Shown: positions 35,037-46,100 of the stretch, piece after piece
Layout: each line of letters begins with the position of its first letter
How positions within the stretch are numbered: the stretch's first letter is position 1
Source of the DNA: an uncultured Lachnospiraceae bacterium
GTDB lineage: Bacteria > Bacillota > Clostridia > Lachnospirales > Lachnospiraceae
Direction of reading: 5' to 3'
Length of the DNA stretch: 64,000 nt
Assembly: GCA_947593735.1 (NCBI GenBank)
Contig: CANQDT010000005.1
Location: 28,664-92,663, forward strand
Position numbers and translations under genes: made by a program
Notes under the pieces: generated by a model
Databases searched by the model: none
Told to the model about the DNA's origin: nothing
The model's input: the letters and a program-made list of their open reading frames with translations, nothing else

Positions 35037-37220
35037 TTAAAGGTGCAGCACGCGGTCCTTGATCTCCTGGGTCCTGCCCTGGTTCCAGAACTGCGTCCCG
35101 ATATATCCGCACGTCCTGCGGGCGACGCTCATCTTATCCTGGTCGCGGTTGCCGCAATTCGGGCATTCCCATGCCAGCTTGCCGGATTCTTCCTCCACGA
35201 TCCGGATCTCTCCGTCATATCCGCAGCACTCGCAGTAGTCGCTCTTGGTATTCAGCTCCGCATACATGATGTTGTTATAAATAAACTGCATCACGGACAA
35301 TACCGCCGGAATATTGTTCTGCATATCCGGTACCTCGACATAGCTGATCGCGCCTCCCGGGGACAGCTTCTGGAAATCCGCCTCAAACCCGAGCTTGTGG
35401 AACGCGTCGATCTCCTCCGTCACATGCACATGATAGCTGTTGGTGATATAGTTCTTGTCGGTAACGCCCTTGATGATGCCGAACCGCTTCTGGAGGCATT
35501 TCGCGAATTTATAGGTCGTTGATTCCATCGGCGTCCCATAGACGGAATAACTGATATTCTCTGCTTTCTTCCATTCCGCGCATTTATCGTTCAGCCTCTG
35601 CATTACGCTGAGCGCGAACTTCCGCGCCTCCGGATCAGTATGGGATTTGCCGAGCATCCGCACGCACATCTCATACAGTCCCGCATATCCCAGGGAAATC
35701 GTCGAATAGCCGTTGTACAGCAGCTTATCGATGGTCTCGCCTTTCTTCAGGCGCGCCAGCGCGCCGTACTGCCACAAAATCGGGGCGACGTCGGATACGG
35801 TGCCGCGGAGGCGTTCATGCCTGCACCGGAGCGCGCGGTGGCACAGCTCCAGCCGCTCGTTCAGGATCTTCCAGAACAGGTCCATGTCTCCCTTTGAGGA
35901 GCAGGCAACGTCCACGAGATTGATCGTCACTACGCCCTGGTTGAACCTGCCATAAAACTTATGGCTCCCGTCCGGATTGCGCTGGGAATCCTCCACCGTC
36001 AGGAAAGAGCGGCAGCCCATGCAGGTATAGACCTCGCCCTGCTTGAGCTCTTTCATGATCTTCGCGGAAATATAATCCGGGACCATCCTCTTTGCGGTAC
36101 ATTTCGCCGCAAGCTCCGTGAGGTACCAGTACTTGGAATCCTCCGTCACATTGTCCTCGTCCAGCACATAGATCAGCTTCGGGAACGCCGGCGTGATCCA
36201 CGCGCCTTTCTCATTCTTCACGCCCTGAAGCCTCTGGAGCAGCACTTCCTTAATGATCATCGCCAAGTCGTCCCGGACGCGTCCTTCTTCCACCTCGTCC
36301 AGGTACATAAACATCGTAACAAACGGCGCCTGCCCGTTACAGGTCATCAGCGTGATCAGCTGGTACTGGATCGTCTGGATCCCGCTCTTGATCTCGTCCT
36401 GCAGCCTGCGTTCCGTTACTTTATCGATAATGGCTTCATCCATGCTTTCTCCGCATTCCTGCCGTTCCTCGATGACTTTCCCGCGGATCTTCTGTCTGCT
36501 GATATCGACAAAGGGAGCAAGGTGCGCCAGCGTGAACGACTGCCCGCCGTACTGGTTGCTCGCCACCTGGGCGACGATCTGCGTTGTGACATTGCAGGCA
36601 GTAAAGAAGCTGTGCGGTTTCTCGATCATCGTCTCGCTGATCACAGTCCCGTTCTGGAGCATATCTTCCAGGTTGATCAGGTCACAGTTGTGTTCCCTCT
36701 GCGCATAATAATCCGAATCATGGAAATGGATGATCCCCTCGTCGTGCGCGCGCACAATCTCTTCGGGCAGCAAAACGCGCATCGTCAGGTCCTTGCTGAC
36801 CTCGCCCGCCATATAATCCCTCTGTGTGGAGTTGATCGTCGGATTCTTGTTGGAATTCTCCTGCTTTACATTTTCGTTCATCTGATCCAGGAGCGACAGG
36901 ATACTGTTGTCCGTCGTATTCGACTTACGGGAGATCTCCCGTCTGTAACGGTAACGCACATATTTCTGCGCCACCTCGTATCCGCGCATTTCCATGATGC
37001 CCGTCTCAACCATATCCTGGATATCTTCCACGTTGACCGAGTGGGAAGATTCTTTCACCTTCGCCGCGATCGTATCCGCAATGGCTGTGATCTGCGCATC
37101 ATTGAGCTGATGGATCCTAGAAATCTCATTGTTCGCCTTTTTGACAGCATTGACGATCTTGATCCCGTCAAATGTAACCTCTTCCCCATTTCTTTTGATT
37201 ACCTTCGTTTTTACTTCCAT
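35037..37220 (-). CDS. nrdD: anaerobic ribonucleoside-triphosphate reductase (class III)
   Basis: A 727-aa glycyl-radical enzyme that makes dNTPs without oxygen. An N-terminal ATP-cone (KVIKRNGEEVTFDGIKIVNA) gives allosteric control; the catalytic domain has the paired active-site Cys residues; the C-terminus has two CxxC zinc pairs (CECC, CPNC) and the radical loop RRTCGYIG with Gly near residue 704. The ATG at 37220 has AAGGAT upstream; 13 codons further upstream another ATG lacks a ribosome site. Upstream lies a promoter with a candidate NrdR box. Confidence 0.96.
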   Translation of the reverse strand: MEVKTKVIKRNGEEVTFDGIKIVNAVKKANNEISRIHQLNDAQITAIADTIAAKVKESSHSVNVEDIQDMVETGIMEMRGYEVAQKYVRYRYRREISRKSNTTDNSILSLLDQMNENVKQENSNKNPTINSTQRDYMAGEVSKDLTMRVLLPEEIVRAHDEGIIHFHDSDYYAQREHNCDLINLEDMLQNGTVISETMIEKPHSFFTACNVTTQIVAQVASNQYGGQSFTLAHLAPFVDISRQKIRGKVIEERQECGESMDEAIIDKVTERRLQDEIKSGIQTIQYQLITLMTCNGQAPFVTMFMYLDEVEEGRVRDDLAMIIKEVLLQRLQGVKNEKGAWITPAFPKLIYVLDEDNVTEDSKYWYLTELAAKCTAKRMVPDYISAKIMKELKQGEVYTCMGCRSFLTVEDSQRNPDGSHKFYGRFNQGVVTINLVDVACSSKGDMDLFWKILNERLELCHRALRCRHERLRGTVSDVAPILWQYGALARLKKGETIDKLLYNGYSTISLGYAGLYEMCVRMLGKSHTDPEARKFALSVMQRLNDKCAEWKKAENISYSVYGTPMESTTYKFAKCLQKRFGIIKGVTDKNYITNSYHVHVTEEIDAFHKLGFEADFQKLSPGGAISYVEVPDMQNNIPAVLSVMQFIYNNIMYAELNTKSDYCECCGYDGEIRIVEEESGKLAWECPNCGNRDQDKMSVARRTCGYIGTQFWNQGRTQEIKDRVLHL

Positions 37221-37274
37221 CGCTATCCTTCGTCCTCTTCTCTCTAAATGTTGTACCAATTTTTCATTTTTTCT

Positions 37275-37327
37275 ACCAGATATTGTGTGTACATACTCTA
37301 TCTTAGTACATTTTTGAAAAAAGTCAA
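37275..37327 (-). promoter_or_regulatory. nrdD promoter with candidate NrdR box
   Basis: Minus strand TTGACT (37322-37327), 16 bp, TAAGAT (37300-37305). Just downstream, around the expected transcription start, ACACAATATCTGGT (37275-37288) resembles the NrdR-box consensus ACACWATATATWGTGT in its left half and core. I see no clear second box at the usual spacing. Confidence 0.45.
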
Positions 37328-37409
37328 GAACTATTTTTATTTTCTTTCGACATTTTTCCTCCGCGCCGCTGCCGCGGGTGCGGGCGTTCTCCGAAAACCG
37401 GCGGACGGC

Positions 37410-37438
37410 TTGAATTTGTTCCCGGTGTGTACTATAAT
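37410..37438 (+). promoter_or_regulatory. sigma-A promoter of the ABC transporter gene
   Basis: TTGAAT (37410-37415), 17 bp, TATAAT (37433-37438), 56 bp upstream of the start codon. Confidence 0.7.
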
Positions 37439-37494
37439 TTTATCATAAAAAACTGTGCGGAAAAAACGAACCGACAGAGAGGCGGGAACCCAGG

Positions 37495-39462
37495 ATGCCA
37501 GACAAAAAAACCAGATCATCCTACAACCGGAAAAACGACGGCGCAGCCATCGGAAAGAAGATCTTCCATCTTCTGCCCCAAAAGCAAAAGCTTTTCTTTC
37601 TTCTGATCCTGCTCATTCTCGGAATGTCGGCGGTCCTCAGCCAGCTCACGCCGCTCTCCATCGGCTACCTGACCGATTCCGTCCTTGCCGGGCCGCGGCG
37701 CGATTTCTGGTCCGTGCTCCCGGTCCTTCTGGTCATCCTTGCCGTAAATGTCGCCAATGAAATCCTGAAAGTAGCGCGGCGGCTGATGGTTGAGAATACC
37801 GCGACGCAGGCGGAAAAGACCGCGCGGCGGAAGGCGGCGGACTCCCTGCTCATGGCTCCGCTTTCCTATTTCCGCAGCCATATGACCGGAAACATCCACG
37901 GCCGCCTCAACCGGAGCCTGGAGGGAACGGTAAAGCTGATCAAGCTGATGTTCATGGATTTTGCTCCCGCGGTCACAACGGGCATGGCGGCGATCGTCAC
38001 CATCTTTGTTCAGCTCCCGGTCCCGGTCGCTTTTCTTGTGATCCTGGTCATCCCGACCAGTACGTTTCTGGTATTCCGCCAGATCAGCACGCAGCGGGGC
38101 ATACGGACGGAACTGATCGAGACAAAAGCCGACATGGACGGGACGATCGTGGAACTCCTCACCGGAATAGAAACCATCCGCGCCCTCAACAGCGCGCAGG
38201 CGGAAAGCGACCGTATTCTCGACCGCTCGGAGCAGCTCCGGAAAAAAGAAATGCGCCACCACCGCTCCATGGCTTTCTATGACTGCCTGAAATTTGTCAA
38301 CGAAGCGGTTTTCAGCGTACTTGTCATCGGCATCTCCGTGCTGCTCGCCTCGCGGTCGGTCATTTCCGTTGGAACCGTGCTGACAGCGTACCTCTGTTTT
38401 ACGCAGCTCACCGGTCCCCTGCGGGAGCTTCACCGTATTCTCGATGAATTTTCCGAGTGCATGGTGCTGGCGCGCGACTACTTCCAGATCCTGGATCTTC
38501 CGGTCGACTTCTCCTACCGGACGCAGGACGGGCAACCGCCCGATATCTCCGACCGGGCGCAAAATGGGCAGCCGCTCGATCCCTCTGACCAGGCGCAAAA
38601 TGAACAACCGCTCGATACCTTCGACCGGGCGCAAAATGGGCAGCCGCTCGATCCCTCTGACCGGGCGCAGGACGGGCAATCGCCCGATATCTCCGACCGG
38701 GCGCGGGACGGCGCCGTCCCCGCGTCCGGTGATGTGGACATCCGCGGCCTGTACTTTTCCTATCCTGAAAAACCGGAACAGGAAATCCTGAGCGGGATCG
38801 ACCTCCATATCCCTTCCGGGAAGTTCATCGGGATCGCTGGTCCAAGCGGCTGCGGGAAATCCACATTGATCAAAGTGATCGACCGGCTCGAACCGGGAGC
38901 CGGATCCGTACTGCTGGGCGGCGTCCCGCTGTCTTCGCTCTCCCGCGGGACTTTGGCGGAACACGTCGCGCTCGTTCCGCAGACGCCGTTTATCATCGCC
39001 GATACCGTATATCACAACATCTGTTACGGCATAAACCGGGAGGTCACGGAGGAAGAAGTGCGCGAAGCCGCGCGAAAAGCCAATATCGCCGACGAGATCG
39101 AAACACTGCCCGGCGCGTACCAGTTTCCGCTTGCCGAAGGCGGCACGAACCTGTCCGGCGGACAGCGGCAGCGCATCGCCATCGCCCGGATCTTTCTCCG
39201 GAAGCCGAAGATCCTGCTTCTGGACGAAGCCACCTCCGCGCTGGACAATACGTCGGAAAAACTGATCCAGACGGAGATCGAAAAGATGAACCGGGAATGT
39301 GATACCACCGTGATCTCCATCGCGCACCGGCTTTCTACCCTGCGCAACTGTGACGAGATCATCGTCATGGAACACGGTCGGATCATACAAAAAGGAACGT
39401 TCCAGACACTGGAACATTCCCCGGGCGTTTTCCATGATATGGTTCTCGGCATATTGAAATAA
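37495..39462 (+). CDS. ABC transporter, fused permease and ATPase (exporter type)
   Basis: A 655-aa half-transporter: a type-1 exporter membrane domain with about six segments (35-~335), a linker, and an ATPase domain with Walker A GPSGCGKST, signature LSGGQRQRIAIAR, Walker B ILLLDEATSALD and the IAHRLST switch. It would act as a homodimer or with a partner elsewhere. Substrate is unknown; drug, lipid or peptide export are possible. The linker contains a stretch of ~12-residue repeats (nt 38515-38712) that is not part of the family and lengthens it by ~65 residues. It is a single-gene unit between its promoter and the gdhA-side terminator. Confidence 0.93.
   Translation: MPDKKTRSSYNRKNDGAAIGKKIFHLLPQKQKLFFLLILLILGMSAVLSQLTPLSIGYLTDSVLAGPRRDFWSVLPVLLVILAVNVANEILKVARRLMVENTATQAEKTARRKAADSLLMAPLSYFRSHMTGNIHGRLNRSLEGTVKLIKLMFMDFAPAVTTGMAAIVTIFVQLPVPVAFLVILVIPTSTFLVFRQISTQRGIRTELIETKADMDGTIVELLTGIETIRALNSAQAESDRILDRSEQLRKKEMRHHRSMAFYDCLKFVNEAVFSVLVIGISVLLASRSVISVGTVLTAYLCFTQLTGPLRELHRILDEFSECMVLARDYFQILDLPVDFSYRTQDGQPPDISDRAQNGQPLDPSDQAQNEQPLDTFDRAQNGQPLDPSDRAQDGQSPDISDRARDGAVPASGDVDIRGLYFSYPEKPEQEILSGIDLHIPSGKFIGIAGPSGCGKSTLIKVIDRLEPGAGSVLLGGVPLSSLSRGTLAEHVALVPQTPFIIADTVYHNICYGINREVTEEEVREAARKANIADEIETLPGAYQFPLAEGGTNLSGGQRQRIAIARIFLRKPKILLLDEATSALDNTSEKLIQTEIEKMNRECDTTVISIAHRLSTLRNCDEIIVMEHGRIIQKGTFQTLEHSPGVFHDMVLGILK
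38515..38712 (+). repeat. in-frame 36-bp tandem repeat in the ABC transporter linker
   Basis: Five 36-bp units and an 18-bp partial unit encode a 12-residue repeat of the form DRAQNGQPLDPS with small changes. Units at 38551 and 38623 differ at few positions, indicating recent expansion. Each unit is a multiple of three, so copy number can change without a frameshift. Confidence 0.93.
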
Positions 39463-39502
39463 TCCCCGCAGCGCGCCGCCGGGCGCGCCACCACATAATA
39501 AT

Positions 39503-39540
39503 AAAAATCCCCGGAAGATCACACACTTCCGGGGATTTTT
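39503..39540. terminator. bidirectional terminator between the ABC gene and gdhA
   Basis: A perfect 15-bp stem (39503-39517 with 39526-39540), with A-run and T-run at its ends, between convergent genes. Confidence 0.9.
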
Positions 39541-39549
39541 AATTCCTTT

Positions 39550-40973
<1,424 letters not shown>

Positions 40974-40981
<8 letters not shown>

Positions 40982-41915
40982 GAGTTTTTCGAAATTCCTC
41001 TATATTTTTATATACCTGACCGATCAGCCGCCCGCGCGCTTCGACGCTTGCCCACGCAATATGCGGCGTGATCAGCAGCCGCTCGCTGTCCTGGATCGCC
41101 GCGAGGGGAGAATCCTTTGCCATCGGCTCCTCCGGAAGCACGTCAAGCCCGGCTCCCGCGATCAATCCCTCCTGCAGCGCCCGGGCAAGGGCTTTGTCGT
41201 CCACGATCGGCCCTCTCCCGAGATTGAGCAGCAGCGCGGACCGCTTCATCCGTTTCAGCGCCTCATAATCAAACAGCCGCTCCGTCGCCGCGTTGAGCGG
41301 GGCATGGATGGACACGATATCGCTTTCGCCCAATAAGGTTTCCAGATCCACCTGTTCATAATCCGGATTGTGATTTTTTCCGGAGGTGGAAAAATATACG
41401 ACCCGGCACCCGAACACCCCGGCAATGTCCGCGACGCCGCGACCGATCTCCCCGAGCCCGACGATCCCCCATGTCATGCCTTTCAGATCGTGGAACGGCC
41501 GTCCCATATGGACGAAATACGGGGAATCCATATATTGCCCGGATTTTACATAGCGGTCGTAATACGCCAGCTTTTCAAGAAGATAAAACGCCATGGCAAA
41601 CGTATGCTGCACGACCGTACACGTGGAATATCCGCTGACGTTCGCCACGCGGATCCCGCGGCTCTCCGTATAGGAAAAATCAATATTGTTGGTGCCGGTC
41701 GCCGTCACGCAGATCAGCTTTATATTCGCCGCCTGCCCGAGCGTTTCCCGGTTCATCGGGATCTTGTTGATGGCGACGACGTCCGCGTCCCCGATCCGCT
41801 CCGTCACAAGCTCCGGCGGCGTGCTCTCATAAAACGTGACGTCCCCCAATTTCCGGAACGGTTCAAAATCCATATCGTCGCCCAGGTTTCCTGTTTCCAA
41901 AAATACAATTTTCAT
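40974..41915 (-). CDS. D-2-hydroxyacid dehydrogenase
   Basis: A 313-aa NAD(P)-dependent dehydrogenase of the D-isomer-specific 2-hydroxyacid family. It has the nucleotide-binding motif GIVGLGEIGRGVADIA near 148, the substrate Arg in LLNLGRGPIVDD, the acid Glu in LDVLPEEPM and catalytic His in LITPHIAWAS. The ATG at 41915 follows GGAGGAAG; the open frame further upstream overlaps queF and is not used. The substrate could be glycerate, lactate-like or 4-phosphoerythronate. It lies 13 bp after queF and is probably cotranscribed with the queuosine genes, an unusual pairing. Confidence 0.9.
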
Positions 41916-41928
41916 CTTCTTCCTCCGC

Positions 41929-42426
41929 TTACCGGTTGTCGATCTGTTCCGGGTACATATCATGCTCCGCGAGGCGCCGGAACGCGATCTCCTTCCAGGG
42001 CGTCCCCTCTTTTCCATAATTACAATACGGGTCAATGGAAATCCCGCCCCTCGGCGTAAATTTCCCCCATACCTCGATATACTTCGGATCCATCAGACGG
42101 ATCAGGTCTTTCATGATAATATTTACGCAGTCTTCATGAAAATCCCCGTGATTGCGGAAGCTGAACAGATACAGCTTCAGGGATTTGCTTTCCACCATCC
42201 GCGCCCCCGGGACATAAGAAATATAGATCGTGGCAAAGTCCGGCTGTCCCGTCATGGGACAAAGGCTTGTAAACTCCGGACAGTTGAATTTTACAAAATA
42301 ATCATTTTCCGGATGTTTATTCGGAAATGTCTCCAGTACCTCCGGCGCGTAGTCGTCCGGATATTTTGTTTTCTGACTGCCCAGATGGGTAATTCCGCGC
42401 AGTTCCTCTCCGCTTCTTCCTTGCAT
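41929..42426 (-). CDS. queF: NADPH-dependent 7-cyano-7-deazaguanine reductase
   Basis: A 165-aa T-fold enzyme that reduces preQ0 to preQ1 in queuosine synthesis. The catalytic Cys is in [16 protein letters not shown] near 53-68 and the QueF motif region [20 protein letters not shown] is clear. Short (YkvM) type. Lies after queT and under the preQ1 riboswitch. Other queuosine synthesis genes (queCDE) are absent here, so the cell may rely partly on imported precursor. Confidence 0.96.
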   Translation of the reverse strand: MQGRSGEELRGITHLGSQKTKYPDDYAPEVLETFPNKHPENDYFVKFNCPEFTSLCPMTGQPDFATIYISYVPGARMVESKSLKLYLFSFRNHGDFHEDCVNIIMKDLIRLMDPKYIEVWGKFTPRGGISIDPYCNYGKEGTPWKEIAFRRLAEHDMYPEQIDNR

Positions 42427-42447
42427 GGCATTTCTCCTGATTTTCTT

Positions 42448-42942
42448 TTATTTTCCAAACGATATATGTTCCATCGGTTTTTTCAGCGCCTTGATCAGAA
42501 GCGCTCCGGCAATGCCCGCGACAAGCTGTCCGACCAGCAGGCTGGGCGCCAGCGTCAGATACGGCAGCTCCAGATAATAGGACAGCCAGATCGGTACGCC
42601 AAGTCCCGGGATCAGTGTGATCGGGACAATGACCAGCCATGGGGTCAGGCGCATTTTCCGGATCAGAACAACGAAAAGCGAGGTCAGCACGCCCACGAAA
42701 AAGCCCCCGATGGCGTCCCACGGTCCCAGACCGCCCATCAATAAATTGGACAGCAGATTCGCGGCTCCCATTGGTACCACAAGAAATGGGAAAAAGTATG
42801 GCAGCGCGTAAAGCGCCGTTGCGATCCGGATCTGATATTGTCCAAACGCAAACTCCTGCGTACAGAGCATGACGACCACATAAAGCGCGATCACGGCGGC
42901 GGAAATGCAGATCTTCTCTGCGTAGCTTTTGTTTCTTTTCAT
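42448..42942 (-). CDS. queT: queuosine precursor transporter QueT
   Basis: A 164-aa membrane protein with about five hydrophobic segments, of the QueT family (ECF-type S component), thought to import a queuosine precursor such as preQ1 or preQ0. Recognisable segments are QIRIATALYALPYFFPFLV and ANLLSNLLMGGLGPWDAIGG. It directly follows a preQ1-type riboswitch, which supports the role. Confidence 0.92.
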   Translation of the reverse strand: MKRNKSYAEKICISAAVIALYVVVMLCTQEFAFGQYQIRIATALYALPYFFPFLVVPMGAANLLSNLLMGGLGPWDAIGGFFVGVLTSLFVVLIRKMRLTPWLVIVPITLIPGLGVPIWLSYYLELPYLTLAPSLLVGQLVAGIAGALLIKALKKPMEHISFGK

Positions 42943-43040
42943 CCTGAAATCCTCCCAAAATCATCCCCGGACAGACCGCCGCATCCCGCGGGGAACGAAT
43001 CGTATGCCGGAACTTCCGGTCTCTGCGATCACAGAAAGAA

Positions 43041-43064
43041 GAGCGCCCTGTATCCAGGGCGCTC
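43041..43064 (-). terminator. riboswitch terminator before queT
   Basis: A perfect 10-bp stem (43041-43050 with 43055-43064), 4-nt loop, followed by a T-rich tract on the minus strand. It is downstream of the preQ1 aptamer and may also end transcripts of the dextran operon, which has no terminator of its own. Confidence 0.7.
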
Positions 43065-43096
43065 CTTGACGGCATGGATGCCGTTTCCATTGTTTT

Positions 43097-43138
43097 CCCT
43101 AGTTTTGTTTAACGACAGGATGGTTTGCGAACTGTCTG
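43097..43138 (-). promoter_or_regulatory. preQ1-I riboswitch aptamer
   Basis: On the minus strand GACAGTTC ... ACCATCCTGTC forms the first stem and loop, followed by the A-rich segment AAACAAAACTAGGG that folds back as a pseudoknot. This matches the compact preQ1 class I consensus, just upstream of queT-queF. Confidence 0.82.
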
Positions 43139-43152
43139 TGTATTTTTCCTAT

Positions 43153-43181
43153 AATCTAGCACACTTTTCGCGCTATGGCAA
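43153..43181 (-). promoter_or_regulatory. promoter of queT-queF
   Basis: Minus strand TTGCCA (43176-43181), 17 bp, TAGATT (43153-43158). The -35 box is 5 bp from the stop codon of the preceding GH66 gene. Confidence 0.65.
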
Positions 43182-43186
43182 GAATA

Positions 43187-46100
43187 TTATTTCAAATAGA
43201 CCATATTCCAGTATTGCAGGGAAGGAAGTTCAAAATCAATATACGTCCCGTTGGAATCGCTCCCCCTGCTTATGTCCAGCCTCCGGCTCGCGCCGCCGTC
43301 CCGGTCCGGGGACGCCAGCCACGCTCCTTCCACGTCTCTGCCGCAGTAATACCGGACACGCACATATTCCGCCTCCATCGGCTCGTTCTGTTTCGCCTCC
43401 GTGTCCCTCCAGCCACACTCCGGGTCGGTCCCGAGCAGGTTGATCATATGGATCACGTCGTATGTCCCGTCCGTTTTCGCGAACGCCCATATGGTATTGC
43501 TCTCCCCGTCGCCGCTCATGGCATAATTGGAGATCCGGATCCGGCGGCCACAGTTCTCCTGTCCGTCGCGCAGGAGATTCTCGTAGGCGACGATGAAATC
43601 CGACAGCGCCGTTTCCCACGCTTGGAGCGACTCGTCCATGGCAAGCGCCTTATTCGGAAAATATTCGTTGCAGAGCATATTCCCGCCGTCTCCTAGCTCC
43701 AGGCGCGAACCGCCTGCCGCGTAGACCGCCGCGTCCATCAGCTTGACCGACGGCGTGCGGAAAACGCCGTTGTGGTATCCCCCGGTTTCCTGCCCGTACT
43801 GATAATTCATATATGCGGGCACGACCAGGGACTTCCCTCCGGATTCCGTTCTGGAAACGTCTATGATCTCTTTGACGGACCGCAGATCCGGAAAGCCGTC
43901 CCCTTCCCATAATTCAGAATAGATCACATCCGCATCCGACCGGTTGACCGATTCGTGTCCCTTCGCACCCACCGTATTAAACGCCAGATACCGATCCGGC
44001 ATTCCTTTTTTCATTTCATTCAGGAATCCGGCAAACGTATCGGTAATCCGCACCGGGTTCCCCTGATAATCATACTTCGTCCCGAAATCGCCGATGGAAT
44101 CTCCGTGAAACCCGTCGAACCCGATGTTCTCCAGCGCTTTCTTCTGCACGGCGAGGAAATAGTCCCTCCACGCGCGGTTTGCCGGATTAAAAATCCAGAT
44201 ATACCGGGTGCCCCAGCCAAGACCGCTCAGATCGTGGCGCACCTGGCTGCTGTGGTCGGGCGTATCGTAGAGCGCCCATTCCGGGCTTACGCCGTCCTGT
44301 TCATAATTGTCGTACGCCCCGTAAATCAGGTTGTACGCCATGGACGCCATATGGTATTCCTTCGCTTTCCGTATATATTCTTTCAGCTTTTCCGAGGAAA
44401 CTTCCGCATGGTTCAGCGCGGGCCAGGTATCCGCAAGGGAACCGTCCGCATTGTATTTTGCCGGCTGATGATGCTGATACATCCAGTCATAAAACTGCAG
44501 CGCGTTGATATGATAATCTTTCAGCGGATCGACGTTTGCGCTCACGGACGCGTTCTTTGTATAATCCGTCAGATAGCCGTACCGCGGAAACTTCGTCCAT
44601 TCGCCCGACACATCCACTCCGACCGTCGCCCTGTCGATCACCGCGCCGTCGGAATCCCGGCACTCGACCCGCGCCAGATAGCCCTGATAATCCTGATCCG
44701 GCGTCCTCCATATAAAGGTATCGGTTCCTGTCTCCGCACATTCCTCTGTGATCCTCCGGCAGATCGGCTCCCCGACCATCTGGTCCAGGTGGAACGCCGT
44801 CAGAACCAGCCGCCCGCCGGCGGGAATCTGCGCTCCCGGTTTCAGGCGTACGGTTATGGTCGCTTTTTCACCCGGATCATATGCCGCCTGGTCGAGCGTT
44901 ATCTTTTGTATGATTCCGGTCATCGTCTGCCCATCCTTTTCTTTTCCAGCCATCGTTCGGACCGGCTCCCGGAAGATCTCCGGTCCGGGCTTTGCCGGAT
45001 CCGGTTCCTGCCGCGTGATCTTCCGCAGCAGCAAAAGCGCGTCGACCGCCGTGACAGCGCCGTCCCCGTTCTGGTCTGCCGTGAACCGGAAGTCCTCCGG
45101 TCCGCCGCCCCGGCGGGAAGCGATCTGCAGCGCCGCCTGTACGTCGGCGCAGTCCACAGTCCGGTCGGTATTCACATCATCCAATCTGGCAAATCGGACC
45201 GGCGTGATCAGGCTGTCGAGATTTTCCTCCGTGGCGGCGGCGTATTCCTCCGCGGTCGACCCCGGATAGCCGTACAGCGTCATTCCCTCCGGATTTCCAA
45301 GAAACAGATCCGCGTCCTCTCTGCCGAGAACGGTCGTTTTCCCGCGGACCGCCGCCCGGGAAAGTTCCGGACAGTCGGCAAACGCGCGGTTTTCCACATA
45401 AACGACGCTCTCCGGGATCGTGATCTCTTTCAGCCCCGTTCCCGCGAACGCGCTTTCCCCGATATAAGTTACGGTCGGCGGCACCGTCGCGGAAAAAAGG
45501 CTCCCGCAGCCATAAAACACGCCGGGCGGAAGTTCTTCCAGCTGATCCGGAAGCGTTATCGCCCGAAGGTTTCCGCACTCATAAAACGCATTCGCGCCGA
45601 TCGACGCCATGTCGGACGGAAGAGCGATCGTTTCCAGCCGGACGCAGCCGCGGAACGCGCTCTGCCCGATCGTCTCAACGCTCTCCGGCAGCTCCGCTTC
45701 CCTTATGTCGTCCCGGTCCAGAAACGCGCCCGGTCCGATCCCGGTTACCGGATATCCGTCGATCCGCGCCGGTACGGCAAGCTGCTCCGCCGTTCCCCGG
45801 TATCCCGTGATCACGGCGTTCCCGTCCGCGTTTACGGTATAGGTATATCCGGTTTCTTCCCGGACAAGCGTTACCGAATGAATCCAGATCCACTCGTCGC
45901 CCCGGACGATCTCCAGCCGCTCTCCCTCTGTCAGCGGATAACAGCCGTCCTCCGCCTCCGACCGGAATGTATAAGTTTCAAACACATCGTACCGGTCCTG
46001 CGCCGTAGCGATTATGTCATACCAGCGGTCGGTATTGCCCGCGTTCAGCTGCACCCAGGTATCTTTTCCGCGGTAAGAATATTCCATGGAAATCCGGTAT

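Noticed and set aside
38515..38712. Regular 36-bp repeats resembling a CRISPR array
   Set aside because: There are no spacers, and the repeats are in frame in a conserved gene, so it is a coding VNTR.
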